Source of the DNA: Bacteroidota bacterium | Lineage (GTDB): Bacteria > Bacteroidota > Bacteroidia > B-17B0 > Aurantibacillaceae | NCBI GenBank assembly: GCA_021155905.1 | Contig: JAJNBG010000009.1 | Location: 1 to 64,000, forward strand | Length of the DNA: 64,000 nucleotides | Reading direction: 5' to 3' | Shown here: positions 25,729 through 35,100 of the stretch, piece after piece | Layout: each line of letters starts with the position of its first letter | Position numbering within the stretch: position 1 is the first letter of the stretch | Position numbers and translations under genes: made by a program | Notes under the pieces: generated by a model | What the model saw: the letters and a program-made list of their open reading frames with translations, nothing else | Database searches by the model: none | What the model was told of the DNA's origin: nothing

Positions 25729-26358
25729 TTACTTTTTCACTTTCTTATTTTCAATTCCTTTCCACTGAAAAGTCTGAATCATGTGAACAATGTCTTTTCT
25801 GAGATAATCCACGACGATCTTTAAGGAATCTATATTTGGTACGACATTAAAATATAAAGCACCACGCATAAAATGGTGCGTGCTATCGGTCAAATAAAAT
25901 TGTACGTTAGAGGCTGTATTTCCACCGATATCATAAACCAAACCATATACCTGCGCGCTATCCCTCACAATAATGGTTTCATCCAATCCCGTTGCTTTGA
26001 TCTGATGTTTAATCGCAAAATCACGGCTGTCGTTTAAAAAGGTATCCAGGTTATTAGTGACCTCTTTATAACTCAAATGGATCTGGGCGTTGTATTTTGG
26101 GAAATTCACGTTGATCCAACAGGGATCTGCACCTTTGTGTTGATCATTATTGATAAAGGCGTAGGTCGGTATTTCAAAACTATAAGGACAAAGACTATCG
26201 TAGTTACGGTAAGTCTTTTCCGGAAAATCAATTCTTGGAAACCCTTTTGGTTTCGGTATAAAAACTTCATCCTCATCATCGCCACAGGAAAAGCATGCGA
26301 TTATAAATGCTCCGACAGTAAGTAATTTAACGATGGTTTTAAACGAAGCTCTTATCAT
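25729..26358 (-). CDS. gldD: Gliding motility lipoprotein GldD
   Basis: 209 residues from the ATG at 26358. The signal peptide LLTVGAFIIACFSCGDD gives a lipidated Cys. The body matches GldD: KPKGFPRIDFPEKTY, then SLCPYSFEIPTYAFI, HKGADPCWINVNFPKYNAQI, HLSYKEV and YDIGGNTASNVQFYLTDS with HHFMRGALYF. GldD is required for gliding and type IX secretion in Flavobacterium; its exact role is unsettled. A start 18 nt further upstream is rejected because it would fall inside the promoter at 26364-26393. ssb is upstream as in relatives, but gldE, its usual companion, is missing here. Confidence 0.93.
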   Translation of the reverse strand: MIRASFKTIVKLLTVGAFIIACFSCGDDEDEVFIPKPKGFPRIDFPEKTYRNYDSLCPYSFEIPTYAFINNDQHKGADPCWINVNFPKYNAQIHLSYKEVTNNLDTFLNDSRDFAIKHQIKATGLDETIIVRDSAQVYGLVYDIGGNTASNVQFYLTDSTHHFMRGALYFNVVPNIDSLKIVVDYLRKDIVHMIQTFQWKGIENKKVKK

Positions 26359-26363
26359 GAACA

Positions 26364-26393
26364 CAAATTTAATCATTAAAAAACCCCAACAAA
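26364..26393 (-). promoter_or_regulatory. Promoter of gldD, leaderless geometry
   Basis: On the minus strand TTTG (26390-26393), 18-nt spacer, TAAATTTG (26364-26371), then 5 nt to the ATG. The -33 element overlaps the loop and stem of the ssb terminator (26376-26404), so termination and initiation signals are superimposed. Confidence 0.7.
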
Positions 26394-26404
26394 GAGTCGA
26401 GGTT
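26376..26404 (-). terminator. Terminator after ssb, overlapping the gldD promoter
   Basis: Minus-strand AACCTCGAC (26396-26404) and GTTGGGGTT (26382-26390) pair over 9 bp with wobble pairs around a TCTTT loop and are followed by a run of T. It would stop transcription arriving from ssb just before gldD. Confidence 0.55.
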
Positions 26405-26424
26405 AAATATTATAAAAAACATTT

Positions 26425-26485
26425 TCCGCAGATTTCGCGGATATTCGCGGATTTTTTCTGCGTTAATCTGTGTGATCCGCGGGAA
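26425..26485. repeat. Interspersed imperfect palindrome, family B copy 3
   Basis: TCCGCAGATTTCGCGGATAT (from 26425) is inverted against the segment that ends CTGTGTGATCCGCGGGA (26485). This copy has a shorter loop than copies 1 and 2. It fills the ssb-gldD gap, starting 4 nt after the ssb stop in the direction of transcription. Confidence 0.8.
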
Positions 26486-26489
26486 TAAT

Positions 26490-26909
26490 TTAAAAAGGTA
26501 AATTATCTTTCTTTCCAAGGTCTTCGAAATTCACATTGCTGGTATCATCGTTAATGTTCGGATTAGGAACATTACTGTCTTTTCGTTGTAGTACTAAAAA
26601 AGATTCCCCAACTATCTCCGTTATGTTTCTCTTATGCCCGTCTTTATCGATCCATTGCCTGGTCTGGAGTTTTCCTTCCAGGTAAATCTGTGTTCCTTTT
26701 TTTAATAGTTTTTCAGCACTTTCTGCCATACTTCTCCAAACAACAATGTTATGCCATTCCGTTTGTTCAATTTTGTTCCCGCTTTTATCTTTATGGAATT
26801 CACTGGTAGCGATGCTGAAATTCGCCCGGGCGATGTTCCCTTCTAGATATTTTAATTCAGGGTCCTTACCTAAGTTCCCTACTAAAATTACTTTATTGAT
26901 ACCTGCCAT
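26490..26909 (-). CDS. ssb: Single-stranded DNA-binding protein
   Basis: 139 residues: OB fold 1-110 (MAGINKVILVGNLGKDPEL, ANFSIATSE, TEWHNIVVWRSMAE, KKGTQIYLEGKLQTRQW) and a short disordered tail that ends KKDNLPF, the protein-interaction tip equivalent to DDIPF. It coats single-stranded DNA in replication and repair. In Bacteroidota it usually sits between mutY and gldE/gldD; here gldD follows directly after a family B repeat. It is divergent from the uvrD-type helicase gene. Confidence 0.95.
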   Translation of the reverse strand: MAGINKVILVGNLGKDPELKYLEGNIARANFSIATSEFHKDKSGNKIEQTEWHNIVVWRSMAESAEKLLKKGTQIYLEGKLQTRQWIDKDGHKRNITEIVGESFLVLQRKDSNVPNPNINDDTSNVNFEDLGKKDNLPF

Positions 26910-27074
26910 GTTCTAGAAATTAGTTCCGATTTTTACTATAACAAACAAAGTAACTTTTTTTTATTTCTGCAACTCGTTCATCTACGCAAAATGGCGTTTT
27001 ATAAGGATTATTCTCTGTTTATGATAGTTTATAAAAAATTAAGGAACTTATCTTTTCAAACACTCATAATTGCG

Positions 27075-27082
27075 TATTTTTG
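27075..27082 (+). promoter_or_regulatory. -7 box TATTTTTG before the helicase gene
   Basis: A perfect TAnnTTTG element ends 5 nt before the ATG at 27088; the -33 element is weak (TTTTC at 27053-27057). The geometry equals that of gldD and the arginine decarboxylase gene, and excludes an upstream TTG start at 27070. Confidence 0.5.
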
Positions 27083-27087
27083 TAGTA

Positions 27088-29514
27088 ATGAGTGACTATT
27101 TAAATGAACTAAATCCGGTTCAAAGACTGGCAGCTGAAACTACAGAAGGACCGGTTATGATTATTGCGGGTGCCGGCTCCGGAAAAACACGTGTATTAAC
27201 GTATCGTATTGCCCATATCATGGAGAAAGGTAATGATGCGTTTAATATTTTATCCTTGACATTTACCAATAAGGCGGCACGTGAAATGAAAGAACGTATC
27301 GCTAAAATTGTCGGGAGTAAAGAGGCGAAAAATATCTGGATGGGAACTTTCCACTCTATTTTTGCGAAGATTTTGCGATTTGAAGCTGAAAAATTAGGAT
27401 ACCCGTCAAACTTTACAATTTACGATACGGATGACAGTAAGAGTGTGATCAAAGATATTTTAAAGCAATTGAACCTAGATGATAAGGTTTACAAACCTTC
27501 TTTGGTACTTAACAGAATCTCGTCGGCGAAAAATAGTTTAATCTCGGCTCATCAATATGCCAATAATCCAATCACTCAGGCGGAAGACAGGGCTTCCAAT
27601 AAACCTTTGTTAGGTCAGGTTTACCTTGCTTATCAGAAACGAAATTTCAAATCCGGCGCAATGGATTTTGATGATTTGCTATATAATACCAATGTTTTAT
27701 TAAGGGATTTTCCGGATGTTTTGGTTAAATATCAGAGTAAGTTTAAGTACATTTTAGTGGATGAGTACCAGGATACCAACTTTTCCCAATATGTGATTGT
27801 GAAGCAACTGGCTGCCCGTTTTCAGAATATCTGCGTGGTGGGTGATGATGCACAGAGTATTTATTCATTCCGTGGCGCCAATATCCAGAATATTTTAAAT
27901 TTTGAGAAAGATTACCCGGATCTCAAAACATTTAAACTTGAACAAAATTACCGGAGTACACAAACAATTGTAAAAGCAGCCAGTGCTGTAATTGCGATTA
28001 ATAAAGACCAATTCAAGAAGAATATTTTTACGGATAACGAGGAAGGTGAAAAAATAAAAATCATTAAGTCCAATACAGATAACGAGGAAGGGCAAAAAGT
28101 AGCCGCTTCGATTTACGAAACACATTTTACCCAACAGGCACATTATAAAGATTTTGCTATCCTGTACCGAACCAACGCTCAATCCCGTTCGTTTGAGGAG
28201 GCCATGCGTAAGTTAAATATTCCTTACAGAATATACGGAGGCGTGTCTTTTTATCAGCGTAAAGAAATTAAAGATGTCTTGTCTTATTTTCGTTTGTCTA
28301 TTAATCATAATGATGACGAATCTTTAAAACGAATCATCAATTATCCGACCCGTGGAATAGGACAGACCACAATTGATAAAATAATGCTGGCTGCTATGGA
28401 ACATGATATCAGCATGTGGCAGGTGCTTGACAATCTGAAAGATTTTAACATCGGGATCAATAGTGGTACTGCTTTAAAAATTTCGGAGTTTACTACGATG
28501 ATCAAAACATTCTCGATGATGATTCCTTACAAGGATGCCTTCGAATGTGCGAATCATATTGCGGTAACGAGTGGTATTGTAAAAGACCTTTATCATGATA
28601 AAACTCCGGAAGGAGTGAGTCGTTACGAAAACATACAGGAATTATTAAATGGTATCAAGGATTTTGTAGAGCAGGAGCGCACGCCCCAGGAGGAAGAATT
28701 AAAGGGTGCCATTTTTAATAATAATACTGAAGCAAACCCCGTGGAATTGTTTGATTCCCCGGAACAGACAGTGGAATTAAAAACTCTGGATGAGTTTATG
28801 CAGGAAATTACGTTGTTAACGGATGTTGACAAAGAAAGTGAAGATGAAAAGAATTCCGATAAAGTTTCCATGATGACAATTCATGCTTCTAAAGGTTTGG
28901 AATTTCCTTACGTGCATATTGTTGGCCTCGAAGAAAATTTGTTTCCTTCTCAAATGGCGTTAAATAGTAGAAGCGAGTTAGAAGAAGAAAGACGATTGTT
29001 TTATGTTGCCATCACCCGTGCGGAGAAAAAAGCAACGATCAGTTTTGCAACTACGCGCTACCGTTTTGGAAATATTATATACTGTGAGCCGAGCCGTTTT
29101 ATTGATGAACTGGATGAGGATTGTGTTGACTTCCCGAGGGAGCCTGAACGTGCCAAATTCAGCGATGACGCATTTGTAAGGTCAACCCGGCCATTTCAAA
29201 AACCGATGGAGTCTATTGATTTCAGGACGAAAGGTTCTGACTTTAACAAAGCAGAACCAAAACAAATTAATTTTTCTCCTCCTAAAAAATTAATTCCGCT
29301 GGCCAAACGTATGGCAGCCACTAATACGCCGAGCGATAACAGTGCTAATGCTAACTTAAGAATAGGTAGTGTTGTTGAACATGAAAAGTTTGGAATTGGT
29401 GAAATTACTGCCATTGAAGGAGTTTATCCTGAAGCAAAAGCATCTATTCAGTTTCGAAATTCAGGTGAGAAGAATCTCCTGTTGAAGTATGCGAAATTAA
29501 AAGTGGTGATGTAA
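27088..29514 (+). CDS. UvrD/PcrA-type superfamily 1 DNA helicase
   Basis: 808 residues from the ATG at 27088 (the TTG at 27070 lies before the -7 box). ATP-dependent 3'-5' helicase for repair and removal of proteins from DNA. Motifs in order: LNPVQRLAAET (Q motif), GAGSGKT (Walker A), TFTNKAAREMKER, DEYQDTN (DExQ), GDDAQSIYSFRGA, LEQNYRST, YRTNAQSRSFEE, MTIHASKGLEFPYVHIVGLEE and FYVAITRAEK. The C terminus (GSVVEHEKFGIGEITAIEG) is the PcrA/UvrD Tudor-like domain that binds RNA polymerase. Length is in the usual range for Bacteroidota. Confidence 0.95.
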   Translation: MSDYLNELNPVQRLAAETTEGPVMIIAGAGSGKTRVLTYRIAHIMEKGNDAFNILSLTFTNKAAREMKERIAKIVGSKEAKNIWMGTFHSIFAKILRFEAEKLGYPSNFTIYDTDDSKSVIKDILKQLNLDDKVYKPSLVLNRISSAKNSLISAHQYANNPITQAEDRASNKPLLGQVYLAYQKRNFKSGAMDFDDLLYNTNVLLRDFPDVLVKYQSKFKYILVDEYQDTNFSQYVIVKQLAARFQNICVVGDDAQSIYSFRGANIQNILNFEKDYPDLKTFKLEQNYRSTQTIVKAASAVIAINKDQFKKNIFTDNEEGEKIKIIKSNTDNEEGQKVAASIYETHFTQQAHYKDFAILYRTNAQSRSFEEAMRKLNIPYRIYGGVSFYQRKEIKDVLSYFRLSINHNDDESLKRIINYPTRGIGQTTIDKIMLAAMEHDISMWQVLDNLKDFNIGINSGTALKISEFTTMIKTFSMMIPYKDAFECANHIAVTSGIVKDLYHDKTPEGVSRYENIQELLNGIKDFVEQERTPQEEELKGAIFNNNTEANPVELFDSPEQTVELKTLDEFMQEITLLTDVDKESEDEKNSDKVSMMTIHASKGLEFPYVHIVGLEENLFPSQMALNSRSELEEERRLFYVAITRAEKKATISFATTRYRFGNIIYCEPSRFIDELDEDCVDFPREPERAKFSDDAFVRSTRPFQKPMESIDFRTKGSDFNKAEPKQINFSPPKKLIPLAKRMAATNTPSDNSANANLRIGSVVEHEKFGIGEITAIEGVYPEAKASIQFRNSGEKNLLLKYAKLKVVM

Positions 29515-29697
29515 ATTTTCGGATACCTTTTTTTAGTTCCCCTGCATTTATTTGTGATTTTTTAAGAGTTGATCTCTGTTATCCTTTGCTATGACTGTGC
29601 TTCAGTCGTAAGGATATAACTATTTCTTTATTGTATGTAATGTAAACTGTCCGATTCGTTCGGACCTTTGTAATAACCAATCTAAAAATTAGAAATT
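29515..29697. other. Intergenic region with two dyad symmetries before a small-ORF cluster
   Basis: Two hairpins are visible: ATCCTT-N6-GACTG-TGCTT-CAGTC-N2-AAGGAT (29581-29615), and the perfect GTCCGA-TTCGT-TCGGAC (29649-29665). The second overlaps a CCTTTG that could be part of a -7 element for the 55-aa gene. The first could act as a terminator for the helicase gene, but it lacks a T run. Function is inference. Confidence 0.4.
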
Positions 29698-29865
29698 ATG
29701 AAAACGACGACAGTAAGCATATTATCGGGTAAAAGCAACAAAGGAGGGCATTCAAAAAGTCAGGAAGCTACAAAAAAAGGAAGCAGAAACAATGATCTTG
29801 GCTTATCTAAAAAAACATCCACGACAGATGGTGGATCGAAAACAGATAAAGCAAGAAGAAAATAA
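29698..29865 (+). CDS. 55-residue basic, disordered protein
   Basis: Short frame from ATG 29698 to TAA 29865. The protein is very rich in Lys, Ser, Thr and Gly (MKTTTVSILSGKSNKGGHSK near the start, ending KTDKARRK) with no hydrophobic core, so it would be disordered and could bind nucleic acid or act as a stress protectant. It resembles small KGG-type stress proteins only in composition (the KGGHS segment). It is followed after 29 nt by another hydrophilic protein, then convergently by a BON-domain protein, a grouping often seen for general-stress genes. Reality is supported by a clean frame start and codon use; function unknown. Confidence 0.55.
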   Translation: MKTTTVSILSGKSNKGGHSKSQEATKKGSRNNDLGLSKKTSTTDGGSKTDKARRK

Positions 29866-29894
29866 TAGCACTAACCATTTAATAATTGGAACTC

Positions 29895-30233
29895 ATGAAA
29901 GAGAATGGAAAAAATGATCCGGTAGGTTTTAATACCAAAACGGATCCGAAAAAAGAACAGGACCCTATCAATAAAGGTTCAAAAAACAACGGAACAGAAA
30001 GTCATACAGAAGTTCTTGATGAAGAAAACGGGGATATTAATAAACCCAAAAAGAACAGGGAACACGATGACACCGATCATGAACATGATTATAAGACTCC
30101 CAGTGACGAACAGAATAAAAACCAGGAGCAGTCCAAGGATCCGGTCGACAACCAAACGCCTAATCAAACGATTGATAAAACCTCTGCTAATCAAAACAGC
30201 AGTAATCAGGGAATCAATACTAATAACAAATAG
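29895..30233 (+). CDS. Hydrophilic, disordered stress-like protein
   Basis: 112 residues from the ATG at 29895 (the upstream TTG at 29886 adds only three residues). It is composed almost wholly of N, K, D, E, Q, P and T (GFNTKTDPKKEQDPINKG, NREHDDTDHEHDYKTPSDEQ, NQTPNQTIDKTSANQ), with no signal peptide or membrane segment. Composition recalls hydrophilin or LEA-like proteins, but I find no defined motif. It ends 20 nt before a strong terminator. Probably co-transcribed with the 55-residue protein. Confidence 0.6.
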   Translation: MKENGKNDPVGFNTKTDPKKEQDPINKGSKNNGTESHTEVLDEENGDINKPKKNREHDDTDHEHDYKTPSDEQNKNQEQSKDPVDNQTPNQTIDKTSANQNSSNQGINTNNK

Positions 30234-30252
30234 AGCTTTTTGTTGTTAAATT

Positions 30253-30284
30253 AAAAAGGAGTATCAATTTGATACTCCTTTTTT
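30253..30284. terminator. Bidirectional intrinsic terminator
   Basis: AAAAAGGAGTATCAA (30253-30267) and TTGATACTCCTTTTTT (30269-30284) are a perfect inverted repeat with A and T runs on both sides. It serves the hydrophilic protein gene and possibly the convergent BON gene. Confidence 0.85.
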
Positions 30285-30348
30285 GTTTCTGTATATTCTA
30301 TTGAAGTTATGAGACGGTTTATTGCTTAGCAAAAGACTTGAAGGTATA

Positions 30349-30729
30349 TTATGCAGTTCCGGATGAATTGTTCGAAACGGTAATTAAATTAGTAACACCT
30401 GTCACTCCATTAATATCTCTGGCAAGCAGGCCCGCTTTTAGGCGCTTAAAATCAAGATCTACGACGCCATCCAGTGTCACCCACCCGTTTTTTACCTTGA
30501 TTCTTATTTTAGTTTCATCAATAGAACTATTCCATTTAATAATGTTCATCACTGATTTCTTCAAGTCAATATCATCTTTTATCGACGATTGTTGCTCAAA
30601 CTTTTCACTATCCATTTTATTAAAATAGTGTTGACTACTAATCCGATTTGATTTATTTAAATCATAATTTTTTGAATCCCAGTTGAAGCCAGCCGTACCG
30701 TCATTTTGATTTTCAATTCCCGTTTTCAT
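30349..30729 (-). CDS. BON-domain protein
   Basis: 126 residues without signal peptide. Residues 1-50 are polar; the BON domain follows: SSIKDDIDLKKSVMNIIKW, TKIRIKVKNGWVTLDGVVD, FKRLKAGLLARDINGVTGV, TNLITV. BON domains (as in OsmY) bind phospholipid or polysaccharide surfaces and are often induced by osmotic or general stress. The lack of an export signal makes a cytoplasmic version like those in multi-BON Bacteroidota stress proteins. It is convergent with the two small hydrophilic proteins. Confidence 0.85.
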   Translation of the reverse strand: MKTGIENQNDGTAGFNWDSKNYDLNKSNRISSQHYFNKMDSEKFEQQSSIKDDIDLKKSVMNIIKWNSSIDETKIRIKVKNGWVTLDGVVDLDFKRLKAGLLARDINGVTGVTNLITVSNNSSGTA

Positions 30730-31053
30730 AACAATTGTTTTATGTATTTAATTTTCAATTTTTATAATTTATGGTTTCAATTGCTCTGTCACTTATATCT
30801 GCTTAACAACCGATATGATGTAATTGGAAACATTATTTTGATTTTCTAATTTTAACCAGGCCTTAACCAAAGATATATTATTAAGAACCGGTTACCCGAA
30901 CTTATTAGGTTAATAAGCAAAAAAACCTGTTAGTCAAAGGAATTTAAAAGACAAAGAGAGAAAAACAACATCTGTTGCTTAATAGGAGGAACAAAATATG
31001 GGGAATTATGCAAGTGGTTGCTCGCTTTTCAAAAGTTGGAAAGTAGCAGCCGC
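30730..31053. other. Intergenic, upstream of the BON gene
   Basis: 324 bases between the BON start and the porP stop. No reading frame worth naming and no family A-C repeat. A short AACCGGTT palindrome lies near 30885. The stretch TTGAAACCATAAATTATAAAAATTG just upstream of BON is only a poor promoter match. Confidence 0.4.
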
Positions 31054-32115
31054 CTATTTATAAGTCGGTTTGGTAAGACTGTTACCTAAGGATTTTCCAT
31101 AACCAGGACTTGTATTAAAACGTAAGCTAAATTCTAATCCGCCTTTTGCTTTTGATACGCCCGTTAATTGAGAGGTATTGATATCATAGCTTACACCGAA
31201 AGCATATTTATCATATTGAAATAGCAAACTAGGAATAATGGCATCCCCAACACGGTAGAAGGCGCCAATTGCAATGGCACAGGGTTTCTTGATCCCGGTA
31301 TAAACTGATTGATCCTGGATAATATATTTGAACAAGCAACCAACATTTGTTTCCTGGGAAGGCCCCTGGCGCATATATAACAAGCTTGGAACAATGGCAA
31401 CACCAGCATTTTTTATTCCTATATCAAAATTAGCGTGTGCAGCAAACTTTGCGAATTGTTTGTCGCCGCTGTTTGCAAATGAATAAGTGGGCATATTGTA
31501 ATGAAATGCCGAAATCCCAATATCAAACTTAGTACCGTCCTGGGCACTAATATGCCTCTCACTTTTTGCGTAATGATAAGCTAAGCCTCCTACAAAATCT
31601 GCCTGTAAAAATGAACTTCTTGGAGTAGACTCTCCCGAAACAATCGTTGCATCATAAACTGATCCATTATATTGACTTTCCCATTGCAGCTTGGAAGGAT
31701 TTATTGTTCTGTAATTTATACCTCCACCTATACCTGCAGACAGTTTTTCATATTGCCCGGTTTTTATTACCGCATTAAATCCAAGGTTTGCCATAAGAGA
31801 GCCTAATCCCGCGTCGCCTGCTTTATCATTGTATATGCTAAGAGACATCCCAGTGTAGGCTTTTTTTAACTTTAAATGTTTTAACGCCCTTTCTATACTG
31901 ATCCCATAAGTTTGAAAGGGACTTGTCACGCTTGCCCATTGATTTTTGTAGTTCGCAATGATCCTGGTGTCAAAAGCTGTACAGCTCATTGCAGGATTAA
32001 TCAAAACCGGGGTTTCGTTAAACTGTGAAAAATGGATGTCCTGCGCTTTTGTTATTAACGAAATAAAAGTAATTACAATAAATATTTTATTTTTCATATC
32101 CAGTATGTTTTTCAT
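31054..32115 (-). CDS. PorP/SprF-family outer-membrane protein
   Basis: 353 residues: signal peptide (IFIVITFISLITKAQ), then DIHFSQFNETPVLINPAMSC, the family's fixed N-terminal signature, and about 12-14 beta-strand segments with the mark of an outer-membrane barrel (GMSLSIYNDKAGDAGLG, FNAVIKTGQYEKLSAGIGGG, GGLEFSLRFNT). PorP/SprF proteins work with type IX secretion and help deliver or attach large gliding adhesins of the SprB/CHU_C type. It lies 18 nt downstream of just such a gene on the same strand, which strongly suggests a dedicated pair. Confidence 0.92.
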   Translation of the reverse strand: MKNILDMKNKIFIVITFISLITKAQDIHFSQFNETPVLINPAMSCTAFDTRIIANYKNQWASVTSPFQTYGISIERALKHLKLKKAYTGMSLSIYNDKAGDAGLGSLMANLGFNAVIKTGQYEKLSAGIGGGINYRTINPSKLQWESQYNGSVYDATIVSGESTPRSSFLQADFVGGLAYHYAKSERHISAQDGTKFDIGISAFHYNMPTYSFANSGDKQFAKFAAHANFDIGIKNAGVAIVPSLLYMRQGPSQETNVGCLFKYIIQDQSVYTGIKKPCAIAIGAFYRVGDAIIPSLLFQYDKYAFGVSYDINTSQLTGVSKAKGGLEFSLRFNTSPGYGKSLGNSLTKPTYK

Positions 32116-32133
32116 TTTGATTGCTTAGTAAAT

Positions 32134-35100
32134 TTATCGAATCAAAGTAATATTACCTTTCATGTTAAAGGATTGTCCATCAATTGAGATTCCGTCTGCT
32201 TTGTATATAAAGACACCGGTATCCATTCTTTGACCTCTGAACGATCCATCCCAACTGTCTGATTGAGTTGAAGTTTCAAAAACTTTTTCTCCCCATCTGT
32301 TGAATATCTGAAGATTGAACGTTGAAATGCAGCGTCCACGAACATTTATCACATCATTCAGTCCATCACCATTTGGTGAAAATACATTTGGTATAAAGAA
32401 ATCACCACAGTTCACATCAACAGTAACGGTGACAGTATCCTGCACTTTACAATAAATTGAGTTGGAAGAAACAACTATATATTGCGTTGTTACAGTAGGT
32501 TGAACAATGGTATTGGAACAGTTAGTGCAAACGATAGATCCGTTGATATTTGGAGACCACGAGTAATTTGTACCACCACTTGCGAAAATTTCCGCGTGTT
32601 CGCCAATATTTATGGTTGTATCATTTCCAACAACCAGAACAGGGTAATCATATACATTGATAAAGTTGTTCTTAACAGTGGTATCGATACCACAGGCATT
32701 TGTTGCGATCATGGTTACTGAAAAGCTTCCTGCTGATGGATAGCATGCCTCCGGAGCAACACCAACCGAAGATGTACCAACCCCAACCTGGTAATACCAT
32801 TTATAAGTAATCGGAGAACTTCCAGATGTAGTAGAACTAAAGGTTACGCAACCTCCTGTACAGATGGTATCATTATTTAATGTGGTGAAGTTTCCGTTTG
32901 GTGGTACACGGACAGCCAGTTGGATGGTGTCTTTTCCTTCGCAAACACCGTTAGAAATGATTACTGTATAAATCACTGTCGCTGTAGTAGGGGGAACAGC
33001 TACAATGCTTGATGTATTGTTGGCGCCCGAGATTGCACCAACCGGCTGCCATGAATAGGTTAATCCACTGGCCGAAGGAGCAGAAATACTTACGGATTTG
33101 GTTAAACAAACCGTGGGACTGGAAGAAGTAAGCGCCGGGTTAATTGTTGGAAGGACGCTGACTGTAACAACAGCCGGTACTTCATAACAACCCTGAACGG
33201 TTTTTCCGACAACAGTATAGGATGTAGTTGTCGTAGGGTTAACAAAAACTGTTGGTGTTGTAACCGGTCCAGCAGACCAGGTATAAGTATCAGCACCGGT
33301 AGCAGTTAAGGTTGAACCGGTTCCTCCTATACAGATCACAGAATGGCTCATGCTCGCTGTAATTGTACTAACCGGAGGTACAGTCAGTGAAATGGTTGCC
33401 GTTGATACACATCCGCTTGTTGTACCTGTTACAGTATAAATGGTTGTTGTAGCCGGCGTAGCGGTTACAACAGCAACGGTCGTTGAGCTCAGACCCGTTG
33501 GCGGCGACCAGGAATAAGTTGTTGCGCCACTTGCTGTAAAACTTACAGGAGCCACTCCAAAACAATAAAAGGATGAGTTGGAAGATATAGTTGTCGTTAA
33601 AGTTGTGACTGCAACTGTAGCTGTTGCTGAATTGACACATATCCCGTCAAATCCCACAACCGTGTATGTTGAATTTGATGTTGGAGTAACACTTAAGGTC
33701 GAACCAGTACTGAATCCGGGAGCCCAAGTGTAACTGGTGGCTCCTCCCGCTGTTAAGGTCGTCCCTGAACCAAGGCAGACATTAGTATTGGACGGCGTGA
33801 TGGTTACAGTTAATGTAGGCGAAACACTTACCGTTGCAACAGCCTGAGCAGTACAGGCACCGGTTCCCGCTAAAACAGTATATGTGGTAGTTGTGGTAGG
33901 AGTTACTGTAACTGTTCCGGACGGAGATGGCGATGCGCCTGTACTTGCCGTCCAGGCAAACGGACCAGTACTACCAGAAACACTTAGACCGGCAGTTTGC
34001 CCGTTACAAATAATAGTTCCGGAAGGTGTAATATTTACAGACAACGAAGGTGTAATCGAGACAGTGGCAACTGCCTGTGCCGTGCAGGCACCTGTTCCCG
34101 AAAGAACCGTATAGGTAGTCATTGAACCCGGTGTAACTGTTACGGTAGCCGCACTTGCAGGTGTGGTACCTGTGCTTGCGGTCCATGCAAAAGGACCTGC
34201 TCCGGTCGAGGTTAATGTAACACTTTCGCCAAGACAAATGGTCGTGTTAGAAGGCGTAATATTGATCGATAGGGTTGGAGCAATAGAAACAGTTGCCACC
34301 GCCTGAGCTGTGCATGCTCCTGTTCCTGACAGAACCGTATAGCTTGTAGCAGTGTTAGGGCTTACTGTTACCGTTCCTGCACTTGCAGGATTAGCGCCGG
34401 TACTTGCAGTCCAGGTAAAAGGTCCTGATCCTGTCGAAGATAACGTTGCACTAGCCCCAAGACAGATTGTGGTATTAGAAGGTGTAATAGTGATTGATGA
34501 AGCAGGAGCAATAGAGATCGTTGCGACCGCTTGAGCAGTACAGGCTCCTGTACCTGACAGGACAGTATAAGTAGTGGTAGTGGACGGCGTAACTGTTACC
34601 GTGGCGGTACTTGCAGGATTTGCACCTGCACTTGCAGTCCAGGTAAATGGTCCGGATCCTGTAGAAGACAATGAAACACTTTGTCCAAGACAAATGGTTG
34701 TATTAGAAGGCGTGATGGTTATTGAAAGGGACGGAGATATGGACACTGTCGCTACCGCGGATGAAGTACAGGTTCCGGTACCGGATATAACCGTGTAGGT
34801 TGTAGTTGACCCAGGAGTTACCGTAACATTAGCTGCGCTTGCAGGATTTGTTCCTGTACTGGCCGTCCAGGTAAAAGGCCCGGGACCTGATGAAGACAAA
34901 GCAACGCTCTGACCAGCACAAATGGTAGACATAGATGGAGTAATGGCAATTGTAGGAGGAGTTCCAACAGATACTGTCGCAACAGCTGTTGCGGTACAGG
35001 AACCTGTACCGGATAAAACTGTATAAGTAGTGGTCGAAGCCGGGGTAACGGTAACATTCGCTGCGCTGGCAGGGTTTGTTCCTGTACTGGCTGTCCAAAC

